From: Craterostigma plantagineum
Lineage: Eukaryota; Streptophyta; Magnoliopsida; Lamiales; Linderniaceae
NCBI GenBank assembly: GCA_027422505.1
Contig: JAPQWV010000636.1
Span: forward strand, 124,001-188,000
Direction of reading: 5' to 3'
DNA length: 64,000 nucleotides
Shown here: one piece after another, positions 33,943 to 46,517 of the stretch
How the letters are laid out: every line of letters begins with the position of its first letter
Numbering within the stretch: the first letter of the stretch is position 1
The notes under the pieces: generated by a model
What the model was told of the DNA's origin: nothing
The model's input: the letters and a program-made list of their open reading frames with translations, nothing else
Database searches by the model: none
Made by a program: the position numbers and the translations under genes

Positions 33943-34916
33943 TGCATTGGTACTAAATTGTTTAAAATACGATAAATTTTCATTGCTCTTAGCTCATTAT
34001 TATATGTGCAATACATGTTTTTGGGGACCATGTATATGTGCTTACTAGGTAAATTGCGTATATGTGCTTGTTATTTGAATTGATTTAATATGTCAATTCT
34101 TGCGCATTATTTCAGGGGGAGTAAATATAAAAATCTTGCATTAGCTCTAAATATTTTTGACGTTTTTCTCTAAGTATTTCAGATTTCTTCAAACAAAATA
34201 AAAGAGTGAGACGTCGACACCACAAGACAAGGAGCTATTATCACAAACCAAATATTTCAAAGGAAAACATGCCAAAAATAACTGTTGATTAACTCTATTA
34301 TTTCTAACGTTTTTTTCTCTAAGTGGTACAGATTTTTTTATTCTGCCAGGGGAGCTAGACGTTACTACACAGAAAATCCAGGGAGTTAATTGCATTTATT
34401 TTAATTCTGAGGGGAGCATTACAATGTGATTTATTTGAAATAGGGAACAATCTGAAAATTTTAGAAGGACTTACAATCGAGAAATTGGATATAAGAATTA
34501 ATTCGCAAAAACATGTTTCTCGATCGTAAACAGGGTTGAGAACGATTTTGATTGGCCGCGATAAATTGCAATCGAGAAATTGGATTGAAGAGAAATTTTC
34601 GAATCAATATTTCTCTTGCACAAATAGTAATGGGCCTGATCCATTAATCGCAAAACGTCCAATAACAAACCCAACATTGACTACAGCGAGTTAATAAAAG
34701 TTCACTTTTTGTCAGTCGAAAAATATTATCTCACGCAAACCTAAATCGCGAAAATTTCTCTCTCGAAAAACTTTCACAGACAGTTCAAATCTCTCACAAA
34801 TCTTTCGATTTTCAACACCAAATTGTCTGTTTAAGATAGAAATGAGATTCATTTGACATTTGCGTGCGATTTAACTCCATTAGCATCTGCATTTTATAGT
34901 TTTCGCATGATTAGGA
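33941..34916 (+). other. Copia B spacer before the env-like gene
   Basis: No gene. The first ~240 bp match the reverse complement of A 1-260. It contains purine tracts at about 34123, 34348 and 34411 (AGGGGGAG / AGGGGAGC) and CGATCG/CGAGAAA words at 34480-34800. Confidence 0.6.
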
Positions 34917-37900
34917 TTAGATTATGACTGTTCTTCAAACTGAGAAAATTTGTATCTGAAGGTCTAGGATACAAATTTTCAACTCGATCTGACCACATTC
35001 GTTGTCCAGATGATATCATCATATCAATTCTGCAAGGCCACCCATCTGGCATGTATTGACGGTTACCGCCTCGGTGCCAATGGTCTATCTCCAGCAATTC
35101 TGGGGATGCATTCAAGGAGCAGTGGAAAATGGGGCTTTCTCCTTCTCAACCGTAATTGGGACGCGACACATTAATATGAACAAGAACCAGTTCGGTATGA
35201 TTCTAGACTTGCCATACAGCGCAAACTACGACACGCTCCCATCAGACGCAGAAATGATACATGATTTCATGCAGATGGGATATCAACCGCAGCTCACCAA
35301 GCTAGCTCAGGTCCAGAGCAGCGGTATCCCTCATCCGTGGAAGACACTGTTCGGGATCGTGAACAAGTGTTTATCGCCCAAGCATACAGGCTTTGATAAG
35401 GGCAACACCAACATTCTACAGATTTTCCACGGAATCGCATTCTCCATGAACTATGATTTCACGCAGCTGATCTGGAATGATCTTACAGACCAGATCAGGC
35501 AAAAAAATGAGATCCAAGAACGTGCCCTACGCTCGGTGGCTTAATGTGATCATCAGAGAACTCATGGAGTTGCACGAGTCCATCCCTCATCTACCTCCTG
35601 GAGGAAATTATGAACCACCGAGGCTCAAATTCTTTCACTATCCACGGCTCACGGACTTGGACCAACCGTCGATGCCGATTTCTTTTGAGCTGCTACGTCT
35701 CGCCGACCCCCAGGGAGACGTGTATCGAACTTACAGCAGGGAGAATCACCTCACCGAGGAGATGATTCGAGGGCTCCCGACAGATTTTGGAGTTAGCTCT
35801 ACCCAACCGCAACACCAACCAAGCCCTGACGACACGATGATAGATGTTGTCGCTCAGGAGCTTCAACAGGAGTCTCCATTGGTCGAAGTGCAAATGCTCG
35901 ACGTAGATGTCACACTAATAGACATCGTGGCTACTGAGACGGCGCTCGAGGCTCCTGAACATGATATCAGGTGGAGGTTCCCGTCCATGTAGGCGTGCTC
36001 CGAGAGCCTATTGAGGAGGTTCTACTTCAGGAGGCACAGCTCGAGGCGGAAACAGGGCACAGCTCACCACCTGAGACGACGGAACGCATCGGTGAGGAAG
36101 CAGCACGTGAATCGACACCTCACACGGCTTCCTCGTCAGACACTGAGTCTGATGAGGAGATCCAACTTATAATACAGACTCCACGTCGACTGAGCCTTCA
36201 GATCGAGTCCCTATTCACCGTCGTCTCCACCATGTCAGACACGCCGCAGGTCATACCTTCTAGGGCTGAGGACCCTTCATCGCTCAATCTAGAGCCGCAG
36301 CCCACTATCACAGCGGCTGTCGGGGCCGAGGATCAGACTATCACTACTGGCCTCGACGTCGAAATGTCTGACGTACATGTTCAATCTGAGCCTATCACAA
36401 CATCCATAGACGCGAATCTTCTAGATTCAAGTCGAGGATTGGATGGAAGTCTCGAACAGTCACAACTTCAAGTGACTGCGAGCCAACCTACGGAGTCGGT
36501 GCCTGCTCAAGGGTTGACAACAGGCGACATCAATCGACATGGAACATCTACGGCGGAGGCTTCCACCCCTTTTGTGACGAACGAGCAATTCCAGGCTCTC
36601 CCTACCACTGCACAATCCATGGAAGACAGGATCATGGAGAGAGTACTCCACGCCATCGAGACATCCCGAAGAGATACCGAGAAACCACCTGTCTCTGAAG
36701 GCCCTTCGTCACAAACCAACCTCACACCTCCACAACCCACACCCACCGACCCTTTAGCCACTTCATCCATCCTCATCAACCCATACACCATACCGATAAA
36801 TGCGCTCCACGACATCCAACTCGCCCACCTGATCGGCCTCTCCATATGGTCTCCTGAGCCACCTACTGAAACTTGCCGAGGCCAAGGCTCCCGCTCAAGG
36901 CGCAGACATGACGATCCTGACGATTAGGACCATCATGAGGGGGAGAAGAGGCCACGGACATCTACAAGTGGTCAAGAACAAGGCCAAGGCTCGGGCGCAA
37001 CACAAACAGGTGCTGGAGCAGGTGAAACACAAACCACCCAAACCACCCACACCACGCACCGCACCACCACTCTAACCCACATCGACCCCACCATCCTTTC
37101 ACCTAAGGACGCCTCCGCCCACACCACTGACTCTGACAAGCCACTTGCTTCCGGAAGAAGAAGCAAGTGCAGCTATGCTCGTAGCACTGGCGCAAACCCA
37201 AGCTACTCCCTCTGTTGCTCCAGACCAACCGGGCCCGTCAAGACATGGCATCAATCCACACGAGTTCCTCAACAAGTATATATTCGAAGGACAGTGGGCG
37301 ACCCATTACATGCCCGAGGAGCATCAAAGACAACGTCTCAAGGAAGTTCGACAAATATTGCAACAAGCTTCGGAGGACCCCGTGTTGATAGAAGACGATG
37401 AACTTGAGGAAGGTGCAGATCATGAACAAGATCCCACTGGGCTTCCAGAACTGATCACGCAACGAGCTGCTTCCCCCACAAGACAAATGCTAGGGACCGT
37501 TCGGATCGACACGCCGTGGGAGAATATTCGAATAGAGATACCTTTCCTTGAAGAAGTCCGTGAAAATATTTGGAGGTCACTGGACAAAGTCAAGAAGCCG
37601 AACAAGTTTGAGCTGAGAGGGATTTCTCACTGGGATCAGCAGAAGAGAATGACATATCTCTGGATGCTAACCCATCCCGGATCGGATGTGAGAATGAAGA
37701 TGACTAAAGCACAAGCAAGGAACCATCATAAGAGTCTATCTCCCATCTGCCAGCTACTAAGTGTCTACTGCGCCAAAGCAGGACTTCCAACACCGTTCTA
37801 TGTAATCGAGAGAGTAGACAGAACTCGAGACGAACTCAATGAGAGCGACCTACCCTACATTCCTTACGAGGAGGTGTACCGTCTCTATCAGTTCTACATA

Positions 37901-38297
37901 GAGAAGTACAAGGGTCCTCAAAGCTTCGTAAAGAAAGAAGGACTCGAGGGACTCTACTGGTTCATGATGCGCCAAGTCAAGTACTTCGCCGCACACGACC
38001 TTCGGATGGCTCTGGAGAGCAACCTGAAGAAGGTCAACATGACCGCTCCACTCAACAAAGGACCTGAGATCGAAGGGCTTCCCAACAATCACGTGCACAT
38101 CAGCTCAGTCCTAGGCGTCACCTACAACATTCCAATCGCGAAGAATACTAGGATGATGCTGAAGACTGAGATACACAAATTCTGTGATGGGACGCTCAAG
38201 GTCATCAGGAGAAACATAGAAAAGAGGTTGGAAGAGATCAACAGAGACACGATGCTGAGGATCCATCGGTTCGTGAGAGAACAACCGCTCCTAATAG
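34917..38297 (+). pseudogene. Env-like ORF of copia B, frameshifted
   Basis: A third gene downstream of pol, as in Sireviruses. It begins about 34940 with KFVSEGLGYKF-like sequence and a stop at 35055; then TVTASVPMVYLQQFWGC, a domain found in env-like or plant-transposon-associated proteins, with CLSPKHTGFDKGNT and LQIFHGIAFSMNYDF about residues 110-140 of that piece. Frames switch near 35500, 35980 and 36950. The middle is Pro/Ser/Thr- and acid-rich low complexity; the last open piece (37145-38335, 396 codons) has FELRGISHWDQQKRMTYLW and a coiled C-terminal region. The final ~12 codons come from AT-rich repeat, so the true end is lost. No signal peptide or clear membrane span is visible in the longest pieces. 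Envelope function is not supported. Confidence 0.65.
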
Positions 38298-38500
38298 AAT
38301 TATTATATTTTTTAGGCTTTAACATAGATTTTTAACCAATCAGTATTATAAGTATTTTATATAATTCTTCAATATAATTATTTTATTTTTTAAGCTTTAA
38401 TATATTAATCAATTATTAATTATAAGTATTTTTTATAATCCTTCAACATAATTTTTATATTTTAAGCATTGAATATAATATATTTTAAGTATGCTGCTTA
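38298..38500. repeat. About 74-bp AT-rich tandem repeat, two to three units
   Basis: TATAAGTATTTT recurs at 38347 and 38421, with the linked AGGCTTTAA/AAGCTTTAA and CTTCAA blocks keeping the same spacing; a partial unit starts at about 38298. It abuts the truncated end of B. Confidence 0.65.
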
Positions 38501-38800
38501 TGTAATTTAAAATATGAATAAGATTATATAAGGAATGAATGTTAAAAGATAAAGGATAATTTTGTCCAAATAAATATTGAAAACATCACCACATCACGAT
38601 GGTGGAGGATCACCCTGTTTTTTGGGGGTGATCCAAAAGCTGGAATATCACCCCGTTTTGATCACCTCGGTGATCCTCCATCACGGTGATGACTTATCAC
38701 ACACGCTAAACAAACACGATGATTAGCAAGCGATGGAAGGATCACGGTGATGTTTTGGAGGATCACCCCAAAACCAATACCCCTTAATTTTAGTGTTTAA
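38501..38800. mobile_element. MITE-like palindromic segment
   Basis: Many short inverted words: AAAACATCACC (38580) against GGTGATGTTTT (38745), GGATCACCCTG...GGGGGTGATCC, and CGGTGATCCTCC. The right edge has CCAATACCCCTTAA, similar to ends seen in small plant DNA elements, but I could not define both termini or a target duplication. No coding capacity. Confidence 0.35.
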
Positions 38801-38912
38801 TATATAGTCCCATTGGAGTAGAAACATACTCTAACTCTAGTTCTAGTGTACACACAATCTTCAACACAAAAATAGAGTTGTAGTTTCTATTTAATTTTAT
38901 TTTATTAATAAC

Positions 38913-40599
38913 TGAAGATATAAATGTGCCCCGGGGGGTGGGGGGGATTAGGTTTTAAAATTTATGCTTCTTCTTTTTCCAAAAACCTAAGATGTAGTGA
39001 TTAGGATATGCCTACTGATGCTTGTTACGTGTATGCCTGATATATCCTAATGGCGTCGGATGTATGTTGGGTCTGTCTCACAGTGAAGCGGAAATAACTG
39101 TAAAGTAAATGCGAGACAAGATCTTTATAGAGGTTATAACCCCAACTGGGGTTTACTCCTCTCCTTGGGATTTGCTTCCCAAGAGTTTAACCAATCACTA
39201 TAGTGCACCGTAGCTGGATACAAAACTGATTGATTAACCCAATACACAACCGAAACAAGTCGAACACTAGAAATACTAGGTTACCACACGCCGAGTTTCA
39301 TTCCTCGGAATCTCCTGATCCCGACAGACACAGCTCGCTACCGAAGGGCCCCCGGAACTCGTCATTCCCTTCACGTGTGCGTAAACGTCGACCTTGCCTC
39401 CTTGGTATTGATCTCGTCCGAAGACAACACGTTCGAAGACAGAATATACGGTGGAAGGTTGGAATATCTTAAAACGTTCAGTATTTCGCAAGTGATCGCT
39501 CAGATAAGCAGAGAGCTATCGCAAATGTACGCTCAACTCTCAACAATATTTTCTGCTCAAGACGCTAAAAATCGTATGTTCGCAACTTGCTTCGTTAACT
39601 CGAAATTATGAAGTGTGTCTCATATATATAGTCCTTTCGTTCAACACTTTACATGGAAAGTCATATCACGAAGTTAATCACTAAATCAAGCATATAGTCC
39701 ATGTAATTTTCGAGAGTCAACATGCCATGTTAATCATGCTTCTAGAAGATCATCACAACGGTCATAAGCGCATTAAAGCATGATTTTATTCCATATAAAA
39801 GCTCAAATTCGTTCTCAAGCATATTCAATCATTCCGCATATATTTACCATATCAGAACTTTCCATATGTGATTCCCTGCTATCAGTTTCTAGAATAAATC
39901 AATCCAAATTTACTTTCCAAGTTTAGCACATGAGATAGCATCAGATCAACACGTTTTCCATATACAACTCATAATATTAAATCATTATATTTACCATACT
40001 CAGCACATAGATCAGATCAGAGCATATCTTATTCGAATTTTCATATCATCGCATAGCTTTCCATATTTCAAAGATATTTACTAATAATCGTATACTAGCA
40101 CGTCATCCACAAAGTCAATCAAATCAAATCTTTCCCAAATATAATATTACAATCAGTGTAAGAAAGATATCAAATTGATTTCGCATATTTAAATCAGTTG
40201 GATGCATGCAAACGATTTTCTACTCGATTTTATCCAGGAATAAACAGGTATCAACGGATATATCACTTTCCATATATAAACAACATATTTTCCTTTTATA
40301 ACTCAGTAGGATATCTCATGCGTAATTTCCATATATAGCAAAGAACGATATATCCTATCACATGGGTTGTCTATAATATGCGATCGCCTAGTTTCGCCAA
40401 TTAATCACAGAATCACATGTGGATTAAATATTCAAAAATTTAATCAATCTAGCTCATATATAATGCATGGTCGAATATTATCATGAACTTGGACGTTATA
40501 TTGATCACAGATCGAATTGCTTAATTTATAGACTTAACGTCATTACAATCACATTGTTCATCAAAACTCTCTAACACTTATGAACCAAAAAGGTCAACA
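38913..40599 (-). repeat. 3' LTR of copia D
   Basis: 1687 bp, plus-strand TGAAGATATAAATG to AAAGGTCAACA. A TATA box reads CTATATATATGAG on the minus strand (about 39619-39632). The U3 side (39640-40550) has TTCCATAT/TATATGG words spaced tens of bases apart. Confidence 0.92.
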
Positions 40600-41374
40600 T
40601 TCTCCCCCTTTTTGATGATGACATGTAATTGATGCAGCACAGAAGCATGTAAGCATATTTTATTACGCAAGTCCTAGCGCATATGTCTAACTGTTCCATA
40701 ATCACAAAGCAGAGCATATGACATTCCTAATCACATACATTCCTAATCACATGTGATACATATTTGCTCCCCCTGCCTAAGTGAAGTTATCTATATGAAA
40801 TGCAAAGATAATAAATGAACATGTCTAAGTGCGGATATATCATTTCATTTTCAAGGTTACATCATGAGTGTAAAATTTTGAAATTACCCGTGAGTATGCT
40901 CTTCCTGCCTAAATGCGCATTTTCCAGGCATGATTCAAGCAATCATATAATCATCGCGGTAGGCACTTAGCACTTATCAAAGAAAATCTCACACACATTA
41001 ATTTGCACAGATAAGTATCAGAGTATCACCATATCAGAGCATCACCATATCAGAGCACAAGATCGGGAAACACAGAATAAAGGCATCATAGATGTACCCA
41101 AAAATCATAGCAAAATATTAAGCATCACATAGAAGCATTGAGGATATATAATAAGAGCAAATATTATATAGATTTGGGTTCCATGAGCTTCCCTACACAA
41201 AACGAACTTCCACCAACCCTAACTACTTAGACGCTTACGCCTAAACTTACCTTACTTTACTCCCCTTCAGCATCAAAAAGGGAGTGACACCTAAACACCA
41301 GACTGAGAGAACGAAATAGAGAGGAGTATCCTAAGGGAAACTAGGAATATCTTAATAACAGAGCGGAAGGTAGC
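40600..41374 (-). other. Polypurine tract and 3' non-coding region of copia D
   Basis: Element-sense GTCATCATCAAAAAGGGGGA, then GAA, abuts the LTR (40600-40622). Further CTCCCCCT or near-copies at about 40770 and 41261 could be additional purine tracts. No gene. Confidence 0.75.
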
Positions 41375-42943
41375 CTACTGGCTTGAAGAGCTTTCGGAAT
41401 CAGCGGATTTGGAAGGGATTTCTTCATATGGAGAGCTTGGACAACTTAAGCGACAGTTCTGTGTACTGCTCTTTGATCTTTCTGAATCCTTCTGGTTGTC
41501 AGCCTTGATATCGGAGATATCGCGGCATAACACGAAGATTGCTTCTTTCCCGACGCTGAGCTCGTCTTCATAGTCGTCGTCGTCGCTCTTAATCTTCGCC
41601 TTTCCTTTCGTGGCGGACCTTTTCTGGGCACTGTCCACTGACCTATTTTCCTTGGCCTAGAACCAACCTTGACTTTTCAGGTGATGAATTCCCATGCGCT
41701 TCAGAGTCACCAGATCCACGACGTGAACGGCCTTGTCTTCCCATGCCGGCGGCAGCATTATTTGTTCGCACTCAAGGAAGTGCGTGAGCAACATCCCATA
41801 GGGCAATGCTTTGTCTCTACTTTCGAAGGCCTGGATCATGTGCTTCAGGATGAAGTAGCCGAGACTGAACTTGCGATTCTGATATATCATGTAAACAACA
41901 AAGGTGCTCATGAAGTTCATCGTCGTTGAGTGGCCTCCACTGCCGATTGTTGCACTCCACATAGTCATATTGAGCAGCTTATGCAGGAAGAAGTAATCGA
42001 TGGGGAGTTGATTGAGGGCTTCGCCGTCAGAGAAACGAGGCTTACTACGGGTATTCCAGAGGGTCTGAAAGACATCACTGGGGTCGAAACCATCTTCGTG
42101 ACACCAGTCACTCAGGTCGTAGTGACAGAAGGGTTCATCGGGAACTCCTAGCATCGCATGATTTTCTTAGTGGTCCAATTGATTCTGCCTCCTAGCACAT
42201 AGGAGTGGACGCAGATGCGCTCGTCGTGCTCCTCGTAGTCGAAATTTTCATAGAACAGTTTGACAGCCTCAGGGTAGTATGGCCTGTTGATACTCAGGAA
42301 TTCCTCCCAGCTGAAATCAATGAGCTAGGTGATAACTGTTCCCGCAGGCAACTTGTAAAAGGCGACGCCACGACCTCCAGCAATATCTCTGTTGCTGAAG
42401 CTTTTGTAGTTGGTTCGGGCGCTTTCTTCCAGAAAGTGGGCTTCAACAGGGATCTCATTGGGTTTGGAAAGATCAATAGAAGGGATGTCAGAAGATTTTG
42501 GGGTCGGCTGTGGGGATGGCTGAGCTTTTTCAAGAGGTGAGAAAGATTTTTCAGGGGATGGCTGAACTTGTTCAAGGGGTGATGGTGATTTCTCAGGGGT
42601 TGGAGTTGGTGTTGGGTGTTTCGGGGTTTCTTCAGGAATTTCTTCAGTAATTTCGTGACTCGACGCGGATTTTTGAGGTTCGGGCGATTTAGCGGGGGTT
42701 CGAGTAGGAGTGAGGCTGGACTTCTTGGTCTTCTTTTTCTTTATCTTGGCAGTCTTGGTAGGAGAGGGAACTTTCTCAGCAGATTTTGCTTTGGAGCGTG
42801 TTTTTCGGATAGAGGCAGGTGAGGATGGAACTAGTTTGGGTGAATCTGGGAAAGGATCGGACGGAGCTTCGTCGGACGTGTTCCTTTCGCTTGCGGCTTG
42901 AAGATTCCGCGGCGGCTGTTTTTGTTCCGGTAGTTTTCACCAT
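41375..42943 (-). pseudogene. Env-like ORF of copia D with putative plant transposon protein domain
   Basis: Starts at the ATG ending at 42943 (MVKTTGTKTAAAESSSRKRK). A basic and Pro-rich N-terminal part with repeated SPEKS/QPSP-type units is followed by YYPEAVKLFYENF, a GVPDEPF block and SLGYFILKHMIQAFESRDKA then LPYGMLLTHFLE. This is the pattern of the domain annotated as putative plant transposon protein in Sirevirus-type third ORFs. An in-frame TAG (41657-41659) precedes an acidic, Ser-rich tail. Frameshifts lie in the first ~60 codons and near 42200-42330. It differs from the env-like gene of B. No membrane anchor seen. Confidence 0.68.
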
Positions 42944-43440
42944 GTTTGCGGCTTTGAGAATTAAAGTGATTTTGGAGAAGATGATGAAGATTGAAGGTGG
43001 TTATGAGTTTTTAAAAGATGAAAGGGTCGGTTTATTTTAAGAAAGGATATCGATGGATTTTAAAATTCGAATTTTGAATTTTCAAAAGATAAGAGGGAAA
43101 CAGATTGACATATTGTCAGAAATATCAGACTGATTTGACGGGATCTCATAATTATGGAAAGGATTTGACTGAGCTGAATAGGAAGGGTTTTTGATTTATC
43201 CGAGATTCATATAATAACAAAGGGGCTGGAATGATATCTACAAATCTCTTCCTAAAATAACTTAATCGCATTTAAAGAGTAGATCAAGAAGATCCGGCAT
43301 TCCTAAATTAACCTAGATGGCAAAACATATCTTGGAATAAATAGCTACGAATTTCTTCCTAAAATACTAAAATCACACTTAAGGGTAAGATCTATAAGAA
43401 AATTATTCTAAGGGCTGAATGAATATCTACGAATTTTTAC
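42944..43440 (-). other. Spacer between pol and env-like gene of copia D
   Basis: No gene seen; AT-rich, with a repeated ACGAATTTCTTCCTAAAATA-type phrase at about 43240, 43350 and 43425 (spacing about 75-110 bp). Confidence 0.6.
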
Positions 43441-44530
43441 TTAGAATAATATATCCATGAGTAAATGGCAGAATCGGGCAGATTTACTAACCTTGTTTAT
43501 CTCAATGATTCCCAATCTATCACGGATGTCACAGAATCTTGCCTCAATTAGGGGTATTGTGAAGATATCAGCAAGCTGATCGTTTGTTACTACGAATTCC
43601 ACACTAATATTCCCTTCCTGAACATGGTCTCGTATAAAATGATGTTTAACCTCTATATGCTTAGTACGAGAATGATGCACGGGATTCTTAGTAATACTAA
43701 TGGCACTAGTGCTATCACACAAAATAGGAATTTTTGTCATAACCTAATGCAAAGTCACTAAGGTTTGTTTCATCCAAAGAAGTTGACAACAATTTCCTAA
43801 AGTCATATATTCAGCTTCGGTTGTGGAGAGGGCGACAACATTTTGCTTTCTACTAGACCAAGTTACCATGAATTTTCAAATAATGGGCAAGTTCCAGTAG
43901 TACATTTCCTATCTTCACTACAGTCGGCATGGAATATCCCATTAATGGAAATTCATCCGTATAAGAGTACCACAGACCAAAATTAACAGTACCCTTGATA
44001 TATTTAAGTATGTGCTTGACTGCTGTCAAGTGAGATTCCCTAGGGTCAGACTGATATCTCGAACACATACCAACAGCAAACATAATATCAGGGCGACTAG
44101 CAGCTAAGTAGAGAAGGCATCCGATCATACCTCGATATTCTGTTTGATCAACCGGTGTACCTGATTCGTCACAATCTATTTTGGTGGTCTGATGCATAGG
44201 GGTGGAAATTGCTTTGGAATCGCTCATCCCGAATCAGTAATTCCTTGCTATACTTCGTCTTGGACAAAGGTTCCATTTTCAAGTTGCTTTATTTGCAACC
44301 TGAGAAAGTAGTTCAGCTTACCCATCAAGCTCATCTCAAATTCCTTCTGCATAGACTTAGAGAATTCCTCGCAAAGAAGGATACTAGTACTTCCAAATAT
44401 GATATCATCAACGTAGATTTGGACCAGTATCATGTGATCACCTTCATACTTAATAAACAGTGTGTTATCAATAGTTCCAGTCGAAAATCCTATGTCACAT
44501 AAAAACTTACTTAATCTTTCATATCACGCC
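43441..44530 (-). pseudogene. Copia D reverse transcriptase C-terminal half and RNase H
   Basis: YVDD is present in VQIYVDDIIFGST (about 44410). STPMHQTTK, YRGMIGCLLYLAASRPDIMFA and the KHILKYIKGT block follow in another frame (44227-43853). RNase H continues as NVVALSTTEAEYM and ends with NPVHHSRTKHIEVKHHFIRD and DQLADIFT (43740-43441). At least three frameshifts or stops, near 44230, 43850 and 43740. Confidence 0.82.
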
Positions 44531-44652
44531 CTAGGAGCCTGCTTCAAACCATATAATGCTTCATTCAATCTAAAAACATGATTTGGAAAGTATTCTCTAG
44601 CGAAACCCGGTGGTTGTTCTACATAAACTTCTTCTTTTAAAAATGAACTTTT

Positions 44653-45600
44653 TTACGTCCATTGAAAAAGTTTAAAGCGTTTAAAGCATGCATATGGTAA
44701 GACACGTATAGACTCTAATCTAGCTACCAGAGCAAAAGTTTCATCGAAATCAATACCTTCCTCCTGGGAATAACCTTTTGCAGCTAACCTCGCTTTGTTT
44801 CTGGTGATATTACCGTGTTCATCGAGTTTGTTGCGGAAGACCCATTTGGTTCCTATGATGGATTTTTCATCCGGTCTCTCTATGAGTGTCCACACTTGGC
44901 TCTTCTCGAACTGAGATAGCTCATCTTCCATGGCAGAGACCCAAGATATATCGTCTAGAGCTTCATGAACTGTCTTTGGTTCCATCATTGAAAGCAGTAC
45001 ATCATGTGATTCCTCCGTATCCTGATTTCGTGCAGCTCGAGTTTTGATTCCAGATGTGATATTCCCTATCACTTGATCTGTTGGATGACTAGAAGCATGT
45101 TTCCATTTTCTGCGTTGCTGTTCATCAGCTTCTGGTTCCAGTGTCTCAACATTTTCGTCTTTTGGAATATCTTCCTCACTGTCTTTAGTATCCTGCATTT
45201 CTACATAAGGCAAATCTATACCTTCCTCATCAGTAGCATATGTGTTAGGTACCTCTTCAAAGGTAACATGTATGGATTCCTGAACAGTCAGCTTTCTTTT
45301 ATTATAAACACGATAGGCCTTAGAGTGAAGACTGTAACCAAGGAATATCACTTCATCTACCTTAGAGTCAAATTTTCCTCTCTTATCTCTATCATTCAAG
45401 ATAGGACACTTACATTCAAACACACGAAAGTAACCTATATTTGGAGTTCTACCATGCCAGATTTCATAAGATGTTTTCTTTACTATCGGCCTAGGGAACA
45501 CGCGATTTGACACATAACATGCTGTACTAACAACTTCCGCCCAGAACTGTTTAGGAATATCATACTCATGTAACATAGATCTAGCCATTTCCTGTGACAC
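44653..45600 (-). pseudogene. Copia D integrase tail, linker and reverse transcriptase N-terminus
   Basis: A 315-codon open stretch: integrase end with [21 protein letters not shown] and the [12 protein letters not shown] block (residues ~45-105), an acidic linker, the [14 protein letters not shown] block, and the RT start with [19 protein letters not shown] and [15 protein letters not shown]. It shifts frame near 44650, before MDVKSSFLNG-type sequence. Confidence 0.85.
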
Positions 45601-46517
45601 TCGTTTTTCCGTTCAACTACGCCAATCTGTTGGGGAGTTATAGGGGCAGAGAAATTATGACTATATCAATATTGATCAGAAAATGATGCAAATGATCTAT
45701 CAAATTCCAATCCGTTATCACTACGTATCCTACACAGATTCATTTCTTTTTCGTTTTCTAGTCTCTTCACTAGTGATGCAGAGTTATCTAGTGCCTCATT
45801 CTTCTGTGTAAGGAATATCACCCATGTATACCTGGAGTAATAATCAACAATGACAAAGGCATATCTTTTACCTCGCAGAGACATCGTCTGAACAGGACCA
45901 AAAAGGTCGAGATGAAGTAATTCCAGTGGTCTGGATGTGGATATCACTTTGCTTTGAACGATGTCTTGGTCTGTTTGCCCATTTGGCATGCCTTGCACGT
46001 TTTGTCCTTAACAAACTTTATGTCTGGAATACCTCGTACCAGTGCATTGCTTGTAATGTGCGACAGTGGTTCCATGTTCGCATATCCTAAGCGTCTGTGC
46101 CATAACCAGGTGTTATCTTGTATGACTGCAAAACACTAGACATTCTGGTCAGTGATATCATCAAGTGTAATACAATCTATATTTCTATCCCTAGATGCAC
46201 TAAATAATACCTTATTATCATTTCTAACAACGCACTTATCATTTTCGAAAGTTACCGTATGACCTTTATCACATAACTGACTAATGCTAATGAGATTAAG
46301 ATTCTTAACCAACCATACGTATAGTAGTATGTAATGTGTTACCGACAGTTCCAACTCCAATTATCTTAGCTTTTCTGTTGTCGGCGTATGAGACATATCC
46401 TCCGTCATACGCTTTCACCGACACAAACTTACTGATATCACCTGTCATATGGTGGGAACATCCATTGTCAAGGTACCACTTGTTTTTCTTGCTGGATTTT
46501 CTTCTTTGTACATGCAT
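45601..46517 (-). pseudogene. Copia D protease and integrase core
   Basis: The protease site is YLDNGCSHHMTG, with Asn in place of the usual Ser of DSG. Downstream are LWHRRLGYANMEPL and CKACQMGKQTKT (zinc-binding pre-integrase), LHLDLFGPVQT, VIVDYYSRYTW, RSDNGLEF and, after an in-frame stop near 45665, GVVERKNE. The triad D, D and E can all be located but lies in two or three frames. Confidence 0.82.

Larger units (their letters stand above)
20586..38297 (+). mobile_element. Ty1/copia retrotransposon B (relative of A), truncated at both ends
   Basis: Plus-strand element with gag tail (20586-21513), pol (21521-24853), a post-pol spacer and an env-like gene (34917-38297). It is similar to A over gag, pol and spacer but in opposite orientation. 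No LTR, primer site or gag N-terminus is left: it is cut on the left by the Tork-like fragment and on the right at about 38297 by AT-rich repeats. Two insertions interrupt it: a solo LTR (24963-26787) and element C (27912 to about 33940). Many stops and an inactivated RT active site show long decay. Confidence 0.8.

Noticed and set aside
34917..42943. Retroviral envelope genes
   Set aside because: The third ORFs of B and D show no signal peptide, membrane anchor or cleavage site that I can see; kept only as env-like by position.
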